The notes under the pieces were generated by a model. It was not told where the DNA came from. It was given only the letters and a program-made list of their open reading frames with translations, and did no database searches. Made by a program: the position numbers and the translations under genes. Positions 24,372 to 35,334 of a DNA stretch of 64,000 nucleotides are shown here, in pieces. Numbering within the stretch: the stretch's first letter is position 1; each line of letters begins with the position of its first letter. Location of the stretch: positions 310,001 to 374,000 of the forward strand of contig JAYXKI010000018.1 of the NCBI GenBank assembly GCA_037892935.1, written 5' to 3'. The stretch is from Phlebopus portentosus. Taxonomy: Eukaryota > Basidiomycota > Agaricomycetes > Boletales > Boletinellaceae.

Positions 24372-24724
24372 CTGCTCTAACCGTGGCCCAATTTCTAGGG
24401 CATTGACTTCTTCAATAGAGTTGCCACGAATAGATGCAATAAAGTCCACTGAGACGGCCTCTCGGTACAGTGTAAGACAGGCGAGTTCGGTGAGAGTTGG
24501 TGAGTCCTGAAGTCCATAATAAACATTTTCTTCAAGATGATTGAATGCCGGCCTGACTTTAGAATAGCGAATTGAGTCCATAAATTCAAGATATGCATTG
24601 AGATGTGCAAGAATCTCTGCAGCCGCATCAAGATATGACGAATACCGGGTATTCGACGTGTCTGGAAAAGTAAACACTATTTCTAGGTGCTTCTCAGCCC
24701 AATCGCGAAATACATGGTGCCATC

Positions 24725-24792
24725 CTGCATGTGTAAACATGCGAGACTCAAGTGAGTACTCATATAAAGATCCTAGCTGAGTATAGTCTCAC
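24725..24792 (-). repeat. Introner-like intron B (68 nt)
   Basis: Same 5' 25 nt as A and C; the 3' half GAGTCTCGCATGTTTACACA matches A, then ATGCAG. An inverted pair GAGACT...AGTCTC lies near its ends. Confidence 0.7.
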
Positions 24793-25431
24793 CCTTTTTA
24801 TCATCCTTATCATTCAACAGCATTCCCATCAATGAGCCGAGCTTCACACCCCCGGCCTTCGAAACCTCCACAGCGCGCTTCTCAGCTGGCGTTTCCTCGC
24901 ATTCTTTGCCATCACCATTCTCTTCGGCCAGCTCCAAGACAGCTGCATTATCCTTATTGGCAAGTATTCGTGGTGAGATTTCGTGTTTTTTCCATTCCTC
25001 TCTCATTGCTGAATCGCCTCCTTTCACAGAGTTAAGTTCCTTATGCATCCCACAACCAGCCCACACGAAAAGGCGCACCATGCGTCTTTCGTGCTCTGGA
25101 AGAGCTCGTATGGCCTCACCAGCAAGTTCCTCGGCCAACTCGTTCATAAGAGATAAGTCTTTTTTGTTTCGTTCTTCAGCGCTCAATGAAGTCCAAGCTG
25201 ATTCGCCTCCCAGCTCCTCAACCATTTTTTTCCTTCCTTCAAGAACGAATGAATTCCTCTTCTCTTCTGTCAGCGAGAAAAAATGGTGCGTTCCGAGTGC
25301 CAGGTGAGTCATTTCTTCCTTCCATAATGCCAGTAACCGATGTTTTGCCTTCTGATCTTCAGCATGATCCCCATGCGAACCATGATACTTTAAAGCAAGA
25401 TTCTGAACATTTAGAGACTCGCTTTCTTGTC

Positions 25432-25486
25432 CTGAAGAGACTCGAGTTAGCACCTATACAAAGATCCTAGCTGAGTATAGTCTCAC
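25432..25486 (-). repeat. Introner-like intron C (55 nt)
   Basis: Same 5' 25 nt as A and B and the shared CGAGTCTC, but a shorter 3' end (TTCAG). It lies four bases from the Y insertion point. Confidence 0.65.
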
Positions 25487-25490
25487 CGTC

Positions 25491-25951
25491 TGTTAGGCGG
25501 ATGGCTCAAGGACTGAGTCGAGGCAGGCCAACACAACAACAAACAAGCGTGAATGAGATAATCCCAAACACGTCGCTCAGGTCAAGACAGCTAAGACGAG
25601 GCTTAAGTCCAGACCGTCGAACGCTAGGTCGCAGTGAAGGTAAGTAGAATTCAGCAAACTAATAATACAAGAGTAGATACCTAGGTCGCAGTGAAGGTAA
25701 GTAGAATAGAAAGACAAGGAACGAAAGAGTCAAACTATCTACTTATATAGACTTTGGGTGCGGGAAAGGTCTACCCTAATGGGAAGTCACATGACAAGGA
25801 ATGGGATGATTAGTGAGCGTGATAGAACATTGTGGAATGTTCCGGCAAAAGGATGAATAAGCGCATAAGAAAAATAAAAGAAAAGAAAAAGAATATTAAA
25901 ATAAATGATGACGTCAGAAAAGAAAAGGAAAATGTTCGAGTCCTTACATCA
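25491..25951 (-). repeat. LTR of element Y (461 bp, 3' LTR)
   Basis: TG...CA ends: read on the minus strand it begins TGATGTAAGGACTCGAAC and ends CCGCCTAACA. It is preceded by the purine tract AAAGGGGGGG. The target duplication partner is outside the window. Confidence 0.75.
25624..25707. repeat. 27-bp direct repeat inside the Y LTR
   Basis: Two identical 27-bp copies (25624-25650 and 25681-25707) beginning CTAGGTCGCAGTGAAGGTAA, 57 bp apart. Possibly regulatory; role unknown. Confidence 0.6.
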
Positions 25952-27835
25952 CCCCCCCTTTAAGGTTGGGCGTCCCGACCAACCACATAAGCCTTCTGAG
26001 GACGTGAACTTGTACAGCGCTCGCAGGCTTTGTCGAGGTATCGTTAACTTCCTTGGAGCTCCAGGATGTTTGCGATAGAATTCTTGAATTGACTCCTGCG
26101 CATTATCCTTGACGTCGGATTCTGGCTGCCAAGTCGCTTCCTCATATCCAACCCACTTGACCAGGAATTGGAGCTTGCCTCGATGCAGGCGCGAGTCGAG
26201 TATTTCTTCAACCTCGTACTCTTCCTGCTCATCAATGATCACTGGCGGTGGTGGAGGTGGTTTCTTCTGCGATTCAAAGGACGGTTGGATGGCTGGTTTG
26301 AGCAAGATCTCATTGAAAACTGGATGGACCTTCTTCCAGGTCTTCGGTAGTTTGAGTCTGTATGCGCTTGCGCCAACCTTTTCCACTACCTCGAAGGGAC
26401 CGAACCATTTATCATCCATCTTCTTCGTCGGTCGGATCGTCTTGATATTTCGTCCATCTAAGAAGACTTTCTGCCCTGCCTCATAGGTAATGGACTTCCC
26501 AGCATGGCGGTCGTAGAAACGCTTCATGTCTTCGTTTGCTTGGGTTAGGTTACCTCGAGCGAGTTCATGCACCTCCTTGACATGTTTGGCAAATTCTTCT
26601 GCTGACAGGTTCGATGATGCTGTTCCAACCCCCGTGAAGTCTAAGGGGTGCATTCCCGTATTGACGAAGAAGGGAGATAGCTTTGTCGCTGAATGTTCAC
26701 GATTGTTGTATGCGAATTCTGCGAGAGCCAGCCAGTCCGCCCAGTCCGACTGCCGATGGTTGACGTATAGCCGCAGGTATTGTTCTAGTTCCTGATTAAC
26801 CCGCTCTGTCTGTCCGTCAGTTTGTGGGTGATACGCTGTCGATGGGTTGCCTTCAATGTGGAGGAGCTTATACAACTCCTTCATCATCTTTGCGTCGAAT
26901 TGCACCCCTCGGTCATGAATGATCTTCCGTGGTAGTCCGTGTAATCGGAAGATGTGGTCTCTGTAGATCCTAGCCATGCCTTCCGCCGTTAACTTTGTCG
27001 TTGTTGGAATTGCATGGATTTGTTTGCTAAAGCGATCGACCACTACACAAATCGCATTGAACCCATTCGATTCTGGCAACTCTCCGATTAGGTCGACCGT
27101 GACAATCTGCCATGGCGCCTCCGGCACCTCATTAGGGTGCAAAACCTTTGTTCTCGTTGTCCTTAGAGCCTTCGTCCGCTGACAACGATCACACCCCCGC
27201 ACGTACACCCGCACATCTGCACTCATCCTCGGCCACCAGTACCTGCGTGCTATCAGCTGGATCGTCTTTGTTGCTCCTGGATGTCCTGCCAGGGTCGAGT
27301 CATGGTGTTCCTTCATGACGTCCTCTCTGATGCTCGCTGGTACATATAGTCGGCGGCCCTTTCTCCACATGTCCCCTCTCTTCTCGACGTCCTTCGGCCT
27401 CACTCCCTCGTCCTCTTGTCTCTGCGCTTCCACGACCTTCTCAACGAGTACTTCTCTTGACGTCTGAACCATTCCTCTAACCAGCCATTCCTTCTTGATG
27501 AAAGTCACGTTCTCATTATCGCGCTCGCCCTTGTCATAATCCGCCCGGCGTGACAACAGATCAGCTTTTCCCAACGTCTTTCCGGGTTTATGGACTAGCG
27601 TGAAATCGAACTCAGCTAAATCGAGTCGCCAACGAGCTTGTCGACGATTTAACTTCTGCGGCGATCGGAAGTACGTTAGATTTGCATGGTCTGTCCATAC
27701 CTCAAAAGGTTGGTTAGCTCCCTGGAGATATTGTCGCCATTCCTTTAGGGCTTGAACGATGGCGAGCATTTCCTTGTCGTAAATCTCATAGTTTCGCTCT
27801 GCCTCTAGGAATGTTGACGACCGATAAGCGATCAC
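25949..27835 (-). CDS. Element Y Pol, RNase H-integrase-chromodomain part
   Basis: An uninterrupted 628-codon frame continuing the Y RT fragment at 40638-41451. Order: RNase H (IAYRSSTFLEAERNYEIYDK), connection, integrase zinc finger (HH...CDRCQRTK), integrase core (TVDLIGELPE, IHDRGVQFDA, QTERVNQELEQ), a GPF/Y-like module (WFGPFEVVEKVGASAYRLKL), and a chromodomain (YEVEEILDSR...FLVKWVGYEEATWQPE). The last codons are encoded by the polypurine tract and the stop TGA is the first three bases of the LTR. The frame is intact but split by M1, so it cannot be expressed whole. Confidence 0.88.
   Translation of the reverse strand: MIAYRSSTFLEAERNYEIYDKEMLAIVQALKEWRQYLQGANQPFEVWTDHANLTYFRSPQKLNRRQARWRLDLAEFDFTLVHKPGKTLGKADLLSRRADYDKGERDNENVTFIKKEWLVRGMVQTSREVLVEKVVEAQRQEDEGVRPKDVEKRGDMWRKGRRLYVPASIREDVMKEHHDSTLAGHPGATKTIQLIARRYWWPRMSADVRVYVRGCDRCQRTKALRTTRTKVLHPNEVPEAPWQIVTVDLIGELPESNGFNAICVVVDRFSKQIHAIPTTTKLTAEGMARIYRDHIFRLHGLPRKIIHDRGVQFDAKMMKELYKLLHIEGNPSTAYHPQTDGQTERVNQELEQYLRLYVNHRQSDWADWLALAEFAYNNREHSATKLSPFFVNTGMHPLDFTGVGTASSNLSAEEFAKHVKEVHELARGNLTQANEDMKRFYDRHAGKSITYEAGQKVFLDGRNIKTIRPTKKMDDKWFGPFEVVEKVGASAYRLKLPKTWKKVHPVFNEILLKPAIQPSFESQKKPPPPPPVIIDEQEEYEVEEILDSRLHRGKLQFLVKWVGYEEATWQPESDVKDNAQESIQEFYRKHPGAPRKLTIPRQSLRALYKFTSSEGLCGWSGRPTLKGG
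27831..27835. other. Target-site duplication ATCAC of M1 (left)
   Basis: ATCAC directly before the M1 LTR end and again at 40633-40637 directly after the other LTR. The 5-bp length is usual for Gypsy integrases. Confidence 0.9.
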
Positions 27836-29440
27836 TGTTAGGACCAGCGTTTTCGGACGAGGTGGTCAGTCCGAGCGTACCGGAACAAGTCCCTGCTTCC
27901 TCCTTCTGACAATGTATAATTGGAGAGTAGAGTAGCAAAGGTTAGATGTACTACTAAGAAGCGAGCTATAGGCTCAAGCTTGACCCAGCAGTAGAGCAGA
28001 GGTTCAATCAAAGGGGTACAGTTATGATTGAAGGTACAAAATAATTTTGCTGAGGGACAACACCCCACTCAGCTGGCGCCTTAAATAAAGTTTCTACTGA
28101 ATACTACCGACTACCAAATACTACCGACCATGCCTCGCCATTGGTCAGGACAATGTGTTTCAGCTGGTGTCACTACTACTTTCTTAAGTCTGTAGTACCA
28201 CTGACAACTCTGGTGGTGCTACCGAAACTCCTGGTTGCACCACCAACTACTTCCTTCCCTATTAGGCAGGCCCTAATTTCCTTCCGTTCCGAAGAAGCTT
28301 TCCCCAGGCTTCTGTCGATCTCCGTTCCTATCACATGTTAATCCTTAACGCCAATCCTCCCACGAGAGACTTCTTCCATGTGCCGCGATCTCGCTTCGCC
28401 GGCGCTCCGTTACTCCGGCTGAGCTTCTGCCGTTAGTCTTCCATCATGGGGCTGACCGTTATCTCGGGATTCATGACCGGCAACCCCTGCCGATCTTCGG
28501 GGATTAACCTTGGCGGCTGTGTAAATTTAGCAGACACTCTTCTGTGCCTAGCCGCGATATCGATGTCGGAGAATTGTAGTCCAGTACCCGACGTTAACCT
28601 GTATCTTCTTCCCAGGTGATTCGTCCCGCGCCATTCGTCGACTGTAATAACCCCTTCTTCCGATCGTTCCCATGCTTCTAGCATTCGATCCGTTGCTTCT
28701 TCGATAAGACTTTCGACGTCCGATGGCGCCCTGTAATAGATTGGCCAATCGACTTCCACTGCAGTGTTTTGACACAAGGTCTGGTGACGATGCTGATTGA
28801 TCCAAGCTCTCACGCCAACCTTCAGTGCATAGATATCCCTATCGCCGAGCCATACAGATACCTCGTGGTCGTATGCGCTCATTCCGCGGTTCGGTAATGG
28901 TTGGTCAAACGTTCGTTCTGAGGGTCCGGGTTTATGCCGAATCTTGACATCGGCTCCTTCCCTAGTTACTAAGCGCTCCACGAAGTTCTTGAGGAGCCAC
29001 TCCGAAAGAACCCAACTCCTTTGGTATGCCAAATAGCAGTTTGTACAGACCAGGCTTTCATGAACAAAGCGTCTGGTTGCACTATGTCGATATCGTCTCT
29101 TCTGCAGGAGTTCCACGTATCTTGCGATGTTCCGTTCTTCCATGTCCATGTAGCTTCGCTCGGGTGGAGGAGTATGTCCAATATGCATTCCAGCTAGTCC
29201 TTGCTGTAAATCGTATGGGTCCTCCCTTTCGTCGCGTTCGTCCTCATAATATCGTCGATCGGGTTCCTCTTGAATATATTCCACAGCGACCTCCCCAGGT
29301 CCTTGCTGTATTAGTGGGCGAGAATCGCCTCCACTATTCTGTCCTTGAAGCCTTTCGACATGTTCTTGATTAGGCTGCATAATTCGGTGTGTAAAGTGTC
29401 TGATACCACGCCGCATTGTATATCCACAATTTTCGTAACA
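27836..29440 (-). repeat. M1 3' LTR (L1, 1605 bp)
   Basis: TG...CA ends (sense TGTTACGAAAATTG ... GGTCCTAACA). Contains an intact LTR ORF (28433-29416) followed by the promoter-like region. Same length as the M1 5' LTR. Confidence 0.92.
28433..29416 (-). CDS. LTR-encoded protein of element X, intact (L1)
   Basis: A 327-codon ORF from an ATG at LTR nucleotide 25. No domain recognised. The N-terminal third is charged (EEPDRRYYEDERDEREDPYD), followed by CTNCYLAYQRSW with a C-x2-C, a helical WVLSEWLLKNFVERLV, a middle part (MSAYDHEVSVWLGDRDIYAL), IEEATDRMLEAWERSEEG, and the end ITVSPMMED. No signal peptide or membrane helix, so it is probably intracellular. Comparing the first ~145 codons with L5 by eye gives about 11 synonymous against 6-7 replacement differences, which points to selection on the protein. 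It lies upstream of the likely TATA, so in U3; in the 3' LTR it would be part of genomic RNA. Confidence 0.75.
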   Translation of the reverse strand: MRRGIRHFTHRIMQPNQEHVERLQGQNSGGDSRPLIQQGPGEVAVEYIQEEPDRRYYEDERDEREDPYDLQQGLAGMHIGHTPPPERSYMDMEERNIARYVELLQKRRYRHSATRRFVHESLVCTNCYLAYQRSWVLSEWLLKNFVERLVTREGADVKIRHKPGPSERTFDQPLPNRGMSAYDHEVSVWLGDRDIYALKVGVRAWINQHRHQTLCQNTAVEVDWPIYYRAPSDVESLIEEATDRMLEAWERSEEGVITVDEWRGTNHLGRRYRLTSGTGLQFSDIDIAARHRRVSAKFTQPPRLIPEDRQGLPVMNPEITVSPMMED

Positions 29441-29451
29441 TTCCTCCCCTT
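29441..29451 (-). other. Polypurine tract of M1
   Basis: AAGGGGAGGAA on the minus strand directly abuts the 3' LTR; it is the expected plus-strand primer for reverse transcription. Confidence 0.85.
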
Positions 29452-29625
29452 AAGATCCACTTCGGACTGCAAGGAGAGTGTGGATCCCTTAATTGTAGTA
29501 GCCATAATCTTGCTGTTTCGTATCGTTGCTTCCTAGACCAGGCCCTTCTTGTGTACTAGTGTCTCATTCCTCTTGTCTGGAATAACTGTAGCACTGTACA
29601 TCCAGAGTCCTCATCTCGTTATTGA

Positions 29626-29764
29626 TCATGTGACCTGACGCACAACCCATCCGGACAAAAGTGCGGCAGTCATGTGACTTAAACACTTCCTGTTTTGGAT
29701 GAGAGGGTGGCAATCACGTGATTGACGCTCAACCTCTTCTCAGAGAAAGGCGGTGGTCACGTGA
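29626..29764. promoter_or_regulatory. Cluster of CACGTG/CATGTG motifs
   Basis: Four sites in 140 bp: ATCATGTGAC (29625), GTCATGTGAC (29669), and TCACGTGA twice (29714, 29757), spaced about 43-44 bp apart. The palindromes are E-box-like, bHLH-type sites. They lie between pol and the 3' LTR; an enhancer role is inferred only from regular spacing. Confidence 0.45.
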
Positions 29765-29834
29765 CACTTGCTCAATAATTCAAAGCCTCGCTGAGTGTCG
29801 GCTTCCAACATACTAGATGCTTCCCAACATGCTA

Positions 29835-30029
29835 GGAATAGTTTAACGACCTATTCAGGTCAAATATGACCTCGATAGTGTCGGTCCCAACTTACAAGGT
29901 ACGTCCCAGTACGCTTGGAATAGTTTAATGACTTGTTCAGGTCAAATATGACCTCGATTAGTGTCGGTCCCAACTTACAAGGTACGTCCCAGTACGCTTG
30001 GAATAGTTTAATGACTTGTTCAGGTCAAA
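29835..30029. repeat. 82/83-bp tandem repeat, ~2.4 copies
   Basis: Units begin GGAATAGTTTAA at 29835, 29917 and 30000 (last one partial) and differ by a few bases and one indel. Between the pol stop and the polypurine tract of M1. Confidence 0.85.
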
Positions 30030-30042
30030 CATACAGGCCTTC

Positions 30043-33000
30043 CTAAGCCTCGCTGTACTCACTATCCGAGGAGTCAGCCCAAAACCAATCCTTGTATGAA
30101 GGATCTCCTTTCTCGTCCGGCAGATCCCATCTGCGAACCGGCAGCGCTTTGTTTCGAGTGAATGGCCTTTTCGCGGCTCTCCAATGACGCTTGTGCCATT
30201 CCGGATAACCGAAATCTCGCTGCTTGATACCTGTCTTACTCTGGTATCTTCTTCTCTTGATTACCCTCTGAGCTACGGACTCTCCCAGTGCCGTCCTCAG
30301 GAACTCGTCATCTTCTTTCTTGATGTCGATTACTCTCTGCGTAGAGTCTATAATATCTGCGATCTTCTTTCTAGAGGGAAGATCTATCGTGTCCGGCCAA
30401 CAATTCCTCTCGTGATACTCCCGCAATTTCTCTGGGGCATTGCGCAGCCCTTCCACAGGTTCCCAGGTATTCTCTTCCTCCGGGTAGCCGAGCCATTTAA
30501 CCTGATATTCCCATCTTCCGTGCCTTTTCCTCATGTCCCGGATCGCTTCAACCTCGTATTCGGTTTCTCCAGCGATAACTTCTGGTGGTGGTCTTGTTCT
30601 TTGTGCCGGATCTTTCCTTTCCCGATAGGGAATTAATAGTCCTGCATAGAACACCGGATGGATCCTCAATTCCTTTGGGAGATCCAATTCGTAGTTGACT
30701 AGCCCATGCTTTGCGATAACTTGATAAGGTCCCAGGTTTCTATCCCCTAGCTTCCTCGTGGGAACTAGCAAGGTTAGATTCCGACCATCTAACATAACTT
30801 TATCGCCAACTTCGAATGACGGCATCGGGCCTCGGTGTCTGTCTGCAAATCTCTTCATCGCGTCTCGTGCCTTCTCTAGCGCCTTCGTTGCTTCTTCTTG
30901 ATTCTTCTTTCGCATAGCCACATAGTCCTGAGTTCCTCGGATTGGAAGCTTGAATCCTAATTCCGGCTGAAATCCATACACCAATTCAAACGGTGTCTTG
31001 CCTGTGCTAGAGTGAGAGCGACTGTTATAGGCGAATTCTGCCATAGGCAAATGTTCGTCCCAGTCGTCCTGCTGCAAGCTGGAATAGCAACGTAACAACT
31101 GTTCCATTTCTTGGTTTACTCGCTCCATTTGACCATCTGTTTGTGGATGATACGCCGTACTAAGCTTCGTTTCAATCCCGAGGGCCTGGTTCACCTGTTC
31201 TGTAAACCGGCTAGCGAATTGAGGTCCCCTGTCGCTGATTACTGTCTTCGGAGTTCCGACCTTGCTGTAGACATAATTGATCATCAAGTCCGCAGTGGTC
31301 TTCGAGTTTGCATTTACTGTAGTAGGTATAAAAGTTCCCATTTTAGAGAACCTGTCTACCACCACTAGTATCGCATTGTTTCCTTTGCTCGTCGTTGGAA
31401 GTCCGGTGACATAGTCCATAGTAATCTCGTCGTAGGGCCTTGTTGCTATCTGCAATGGTTGTAGTGGTGGTTGCGTCTTTCCTCGTCGCGCTTTCGTCCT
31501 TTGGCACACGTCGCATGTGCGCACATATTCTTCGACCCATTCCCTCATCTTTGGCCACCAAACTCTTCTTTCCAGTTTGTCTATAGTCTTCTGTAACCCT
31601 GGGTGTCCTGACGCCGGTGCGTCATGGCACTGTCGTACAATTTCCTTCTTAACTTCTTCATCTGGTGGGATAACCAATTTATCATCCTTCCACCAATATC
31701 CTTCTTCGAACGTTCCGATTGCTGGCTCTTTGGATCATTCATAGGCGTCTCGAATTTTCTCTCCCAGTTCAGGGCCCCCTGTAAGCTCAAATACCCGTAC
31801 TGTGCGCATGGGCAGGTCCGATGTTCTGAACAATTGCGGAGGAAGTAGGACTTGTTCTGGCTGGTCCTCTTGGCCCTGTTCATAGTCTGGCCTCCTCGAT
31901 AATGTGTCCGCTCGTGAATTCTTGGTTCCAGGTCGATACTCGATTCGAAATCGAAATCTGCTGAGAAATGTTGCCCATCTTGCTTGGCGGCCACTTAGCT
32001 TCCTAGCTCCCATAAAATATCGAAGGTTAGCTTGATCGCTGACCACTCGAATCTCATGTTTAGCTCCTTCCAAGTGGTGCCTCCAGTTGCTCAAGGCCTT
32101 GACAATCGCTAGTAATTCCTTGTCCATTACTGGATAGTTATTCTCGGCATCTCGATAGGTGTTCGACCAATATCCAATGGGGTGCAAAATTTCATCGTCC
32201 CCAAGCTGCGAGAGCACGGCTCCCATCGCAAAGTTTGACGCGTCGGTTTCCAGCACAAATTGCTTCTCGTGATCCGGTCGTACTAGCATTGGCGCAGTGG
32301 TGAAAGCTTCCTTGAGTTTCCTAAAGCTTTCCTGTTGTCGTTCTCCCCAGGTAAATGTCTTCTTGCCAGACATAAGTTCCGTAAGTGGCCTAGCGATCTT
32401 GGCGAAGCCTTCGATAAATTTCCGGTAGAAGTTTGCAAAACCAATAAACTTTCGAATGTCTCGCTTGCTTGATAAATCTGGCCATTCTTGGACTGCCTTT
32501 ACCTTGTAGGGATCCATCTGCATGCCCGACTGGTTAACCACAAATCCTAAATAGTCGAGTTCCTTCTTTCCGAAGTAGCACTTCTCTGGTTTACAGAAGA
32601 AGTCTGCTTCCCTTAACCTGCGCAATACCTCTGCTAGCAGGTCCCAATGTTCCTGTTCCGTTTCCGCATAGACTATAATGTCGTCCAAATAAATGAGTAT
32701 GCCCTGCCCAATCATGTCCTGAAAGAGCTCGTTCATTGCACGTTGGAATACCGCAGGTGCATTCATTAATCCAAACTGCATTACCATCGGCTGGTATACT
32801 CCCATGTGAGTCCTGAAGGCGGCATACTTCTCGTGCCCAGGGTGTATTCGAATGTTGTTATACCCACTTCGCAAATCCAGTGTAGAGAACCATTTGGCAT
32901 GCGCAAGATCGTCCGGGAGCATATGTAACAGAGGCATCGGTTGGTGGTCTGGAATGACCACCGCATTCAGCCCTCTATAGTCGATAACAATTCTATACTC

Positions 33001-35334
33001 CGGCTTGCCATCCTTCCCTATTGTCTTCTTGGCTATGACAAATACTGGTGTGCAAGTGTTTGCCTTTTCTTCAGCTGGTACTCGGTTTCCTACAACACGA
33101 ATCCATCCCTTCTTCAAGTCCTCGCGAATCCATTCTTCTACCGCTCACTTTTCGGCAGGAGCGAGTGGATATACCGGTCCAGGTTTCGGGAGCTCTGCTC
33201 CTGGTAGGAGCTCGATCTTCATGTCCCATTGTCCCGACTTCGGCAGCCGTTTGGCGGCGTCCTTGTCGAACCTATCCCTGAACTCCCATATTTGTTTTGG
33301 AAGAATTTCTTCGAGAGATTTGTTGCCAGCAGAGTCTGCCATCCTTTCATCGAGTGCTTTCTCCTGCGCATATTTTTGAGCTATGCTGTTATACTTGAGT
33401 AGGCGTTCTCTCCGAGATGCGACTTGTCGATGCTCTAGACGGCGGATCCAGTGAGGAGGCTTGGGTGGCCTTCCTCTTCGAGAGGCGTCCTCCGCTTCCA
33501 TAGAGGTAGCGGGCTTGTGCGATCCTAGGATACCCTTGAACTCCGTCTCAGATCCAGCTCTTCTCTCTAGCACTTTTCCTTCCACTTTGGGCAGCTGCAT
33601 AACCGAGTCAACAGGCGTGCGCCATCGGCGCCTCTTCTGCCCCTGCGAGAGCCCCTGCTCCATCGCGGCATAATTCGAGATGAACCTGTTACCTTTACCA
33701 TTTGTTTTCCCTGTTGGAGCAGGGCCCTGCATTTGGTTCTCAAACCGTGGTCTTCGCGGGCGCACTTGAGCTCCCGAAGCTAGCCTACTTGATGATTGCG
33801 GCGTACTAACTTCGGCCCTGTGCCAATTGAGTGGGACTACCCTCCCTTTGGGGTGGACCACTTTCCTAGACACTAGCCTACCCTTGAACGGCGTCTCATG
33901 TCTAGTCACTCCTCGGTCTCTCGTAGGAGGAGATCTCGCTAGGTGGCCGAACCTAGTACGCTTCGTAGCCTTAGTTCTACGGCGCTCCCGACCCGAAGTA
34001 CTCCTGCTTGTACCCCTGCTTCGTGTGGTGAAGCTTACCGACTGCTTCTGCACTGCCAGGGTTGAGTCATTTTGGCCCTCGTGCACGGATGGAGGAGTCC
34101 ACTCCACCCTAATACTCCTTATGACAGGGTTCGAGTCTGTACCACTTCCTCCACTCTTCTGTCGTCGTATCCTGAGCGGATCTGCTGTATAGTGCCCCGG
34201 CTTTCCTCCCTTCGGCGGCACACTAGGCTTCTTCCTTTTTGTTGTATCAGATCCCTCGGCATCGACCGTCATTTGCGCATGTATTTCTTCTCGCATTCTT
34301 GCCTGTGCTTCCGAAGTCGTTGGCGACGCTGCCATTCCGACGTTCTCCTGTATCGCCAGTAATTGGAGCCGTGCCGCATACATGCTGCCATACTCGTTGA
34401 AGAGTTCATCTTTACTTGCGCCCTTGTCCATGTCTCTAACCATGGTGCAGTAAACCGTGTTATCCGCATCTTCAAGACTGTCAAAGTCATGCCACTTCTG
34501 TTCGTCCTTAGTGATTTGGCACTTGTCCCCAAACCAGAAGAATTTCCAGCTTCCTTCCTGTTTGATGAAGGAAAGCTCCGGTGGTTTGTGCATGACTTCA
34601 TCGAACATGACAAGCGGCTTTGTCGTTTCCCTTTCCTTTCCTTTATCTGGTGGTACGATCGTAGGTTCTTCTTCTATGTCTTCCTTCTCGGTTTCTTGTC
34701 CTGTTTCGATGTCGCTGTGGTAGTAGACCCTAGTTTCCCAAGCTTCTTCCTTTTCATCATCGGCATCCCATTCGGGTGGAATGTAGTCTGGAATTCTTCG
34801 CCATTTTCTGCGTTTTCGGAGCTTCCTTGGGGCTAGGATTAGCTGTATGGAGCGCAATCGTGCTGTTCCATTAAAAGCGATTTCCTTCCCGCCTTTGCGA
34901 AGAATCCCCTTTGTCCAGTCGATGGTTGGCTTATGCTGTTCAAGCCAATCATTTCCTATGAGAAACTTGTCTTCGTGTGTATCTACCACCGCGATGTCCA
35001 TTAAACCTCTTGTAATCCCTGTGTCCACTATTGCTCTAACGTTCCGAGTCCATCCACCATGATTAATCGATCCATCAGCATTCCGGATGGTATAATTACC
35101 TTCTGCAGGCACTGTTCTCAGCCCTAGGCTCTGTACAACCGTGGGGCTAATAGTAGTGATCGCAGATCCGGAGTCAATCATAGCCGAGAGATTAACCTTT
35201 TTCTGTCCCTGAATGACGTCAATGGGTATAGTAGGATGGTTGGAATTTGGTCTAGCAATAGTCCATCGGCGCTTTATCTCTTGTATGTCCTTCGAGCCCT
35301 CGCCAGTGTCCGATGTCAACTGGCGGCCCTTCAA
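30043..35334 (-). pseudogene. M1 pol: PR-RT-RNase H-integrase-chromodomain, two stops
   Basis: A single frame of 1764 codons entered from gag by a -1 shift, interrupted by TGA at 33147-33145 and 31737-31735. At the first site the P2 and P3 copies have CGA. Order: aspartic protease (AMIDSGSAITTISP), a basic low-complexity spacer of several hundred residues, RT (DYRGLNAVV, QFGLMNAPAVFQR, YLDDIIVYAE), RNase H (LETDASNFAMGAVLSQ, NYPVMDKELLAIVKAL), integrase (zinc finger ending CDVCQRTK, then MDYVTGLP, ISDRGPQFAS, MERVNQEMEQ), GPYQVIAKHGLVNYELDLPK, and a chromodomain (YEVEAIRDMRK, YQVKWLGYPEEENTWEPVEG). Without the stops it would be complete; this is the only copy showing the 3' half of X pol. Confidence 0.9.

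Larger units (their letters stand above)
23508..25490 (-). pseudogene. 3' part of a broken multi-exon gene of unknown family
   Basis: Minus-strand exons: 25490-25487 (remnant), 25431-24793, 24724-24372, 24308-23508. They join in frame through introns of 55, 68 and 63 nt, giving about 598 codons with one in-frame TGA at 24098-24096 (between ALSTWG and FLSEFNDDG) and a stop after YNVEHPEE. The 5' end is cut off by the Y retrotransposon at 25491. Visible motifs: AGCGMHKELNSVKGGDSAM, ANKDNAAVLELAEE, and WMPATNDANEGALG before a Lys/Arg-rich coiled region. These recall a multi-copy agaricomycete family, perhaps transposon-derived, that I cannot name with certainty. The three introns are near-copies of each other. 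Confidence 0.6.
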
